NCBI GenBank assembly: GCA_023426345.1
Contig: JAFAAX010000149.1
Coordinates: 1-7,765, forward strand
Length of the DNA: 7,765 bases
Reading direction: 5' to 3'
Origin: Actinomycetes bacterium
GTDB taxonomy: Bacteria > Actinomycetota > Actinomycetes > Actinomycetales > Actinomycetaceae
Every line of letters starts with the position of its first letter. Position 1 is the stretch's first letter. The translations under genes and the position numbers were made by a program. This document shows, in pieces, positions 7,569-7,765 of this stretch. The notes beneath the pieces are model-generated. The model saw only the letters and a program-made list of their open reading frames with translations, ran no database searches and was not told the DNA's origin.

Positions 7569-7765
7569 TGAGCGCCCCGCCCGGCACAGCGCCGCCACGG
7601 CCGTCGTGCCCCGGCCGCACATGCGGGCGAGTTCGCGGACGGTGGCGCCGGTGGTCACGACGTCATCGACCAGCACCACGGGGACGCCCGGGGGGACGGG
7701 CACGAGCCTGGTCATCGCCCCGGCGCGGCCCGAGCGCCGCTGCTCGCCGGTGCGCCCGGACTGGG
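7560..7765 (-). CDS. comF: ComF-family phosphoribosyltransferase-like protein, C-terminal part (truncated by window edge)
   Basis: Only the last 68 codons are present; the 5' part is beyond the right edge. The segment reads QSGRTGEQRRSGRAGAM, a ComF-type 'Q.gl...eR..n..gaf' region. Next comes VVLVDDVVTTGAT, the classic PRPP-binding loop of type I phosphoribosyltransferases, and then a closing helix and strand ending in AALCRAGRSGA before TGA 7560-7562. ComF proteins are linked to natural DNA uptake in Bacillus and Haemophilus. In actinobacteria the gene next to hpf and secA is usually annotated ComF-like without proof of a competence role. The N-terminal zinc-binding cysteines cannot be checked here. 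A stop-codon hairpin and a 206-base gap separate it from hpf. Confidence 0.88.
   Translation of the reverse strand, partial: QSGRTGEQRRSGRAGAMTRLVPVPPGVPVVLVDDVVTTGATVRELARMCGRGTTAVAALCRAGRSGA

Overview
The window is very GC-rich and strongly biased to G/C at third codon positions. It looks like an ordinary chromosomal segment of a high-GC actinobacterium. The gene order comF–hpf–secA, convergent with a gene of the Rv3235 family, matches the arrangement known around secA1 in Mycobacterium tuberculosis (Rv3242c, Rv3241c, Rv3240c, Rv3235). The short excisionase-type HTH gene and the SAF/CpaE-like pair also fit Actinobacteria. An Actinomycetales-like host is my guess from overall protein flavour, not something proven here.

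Layout, left to right. (1) Positions 1-1092, minus strand: an SAF-domain, CpaB-like membrane protein is followed, with an ATGA stop/start overlap, by a CpaE/TadZ-like protein cut by the left edge. This looks like the start of a Flp/Tad pilus-type or related locus. (2) Positions 1093-1229: a divergent promoter region with one exact actinobacterial-type DnaA box and two degenerate ones in phase. (3) Positions 1230-1460, plus: a 76-aa MerR/excisionase-type HTH protein, probably read from a leaderless mRNA. It converges on (4) a 185-aa protein of unknown function (1489-2046, minus) that seems to hold two small beta-barrel repeats. (5) Positions 2047-2238: a second divergent promoter region with a good -35 and nested inverted repeats. 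(6) Positions 2239-3590, plus: a two-gene operon of a membrane-anchored LysM protein and an Rv3235-family (DUF6459) protein, coupled by an ATGA overlap. (7) Positions 3591-3650: a hairpin-rich convergent junction. (8) Positions 3651-7765, minus, transcribed right to left: comF (3' end only), hpf (long form), secA. Leaders of about 206 and 151 bases, both with stable predicted hairpins, separate these three genes.

The right half combines the Sec translocase motor ATPase with a ribosome-hibernation factor. The left half holds envelope-facing genes (SAF/CpaE, LysM) and small regulators or unknown proteins. I see no mobile element, CRISPR array, RNA gene or clear sign of horizontal transfer, and no stretch over 300 bases without a gene. 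The points most worth a second look are non-coding (phased DnaA-box-like sites, possible leaderless starts, structured secA and hpf leaders) plus two poorly characterised proteins. I do not see a convincing wholly new system.
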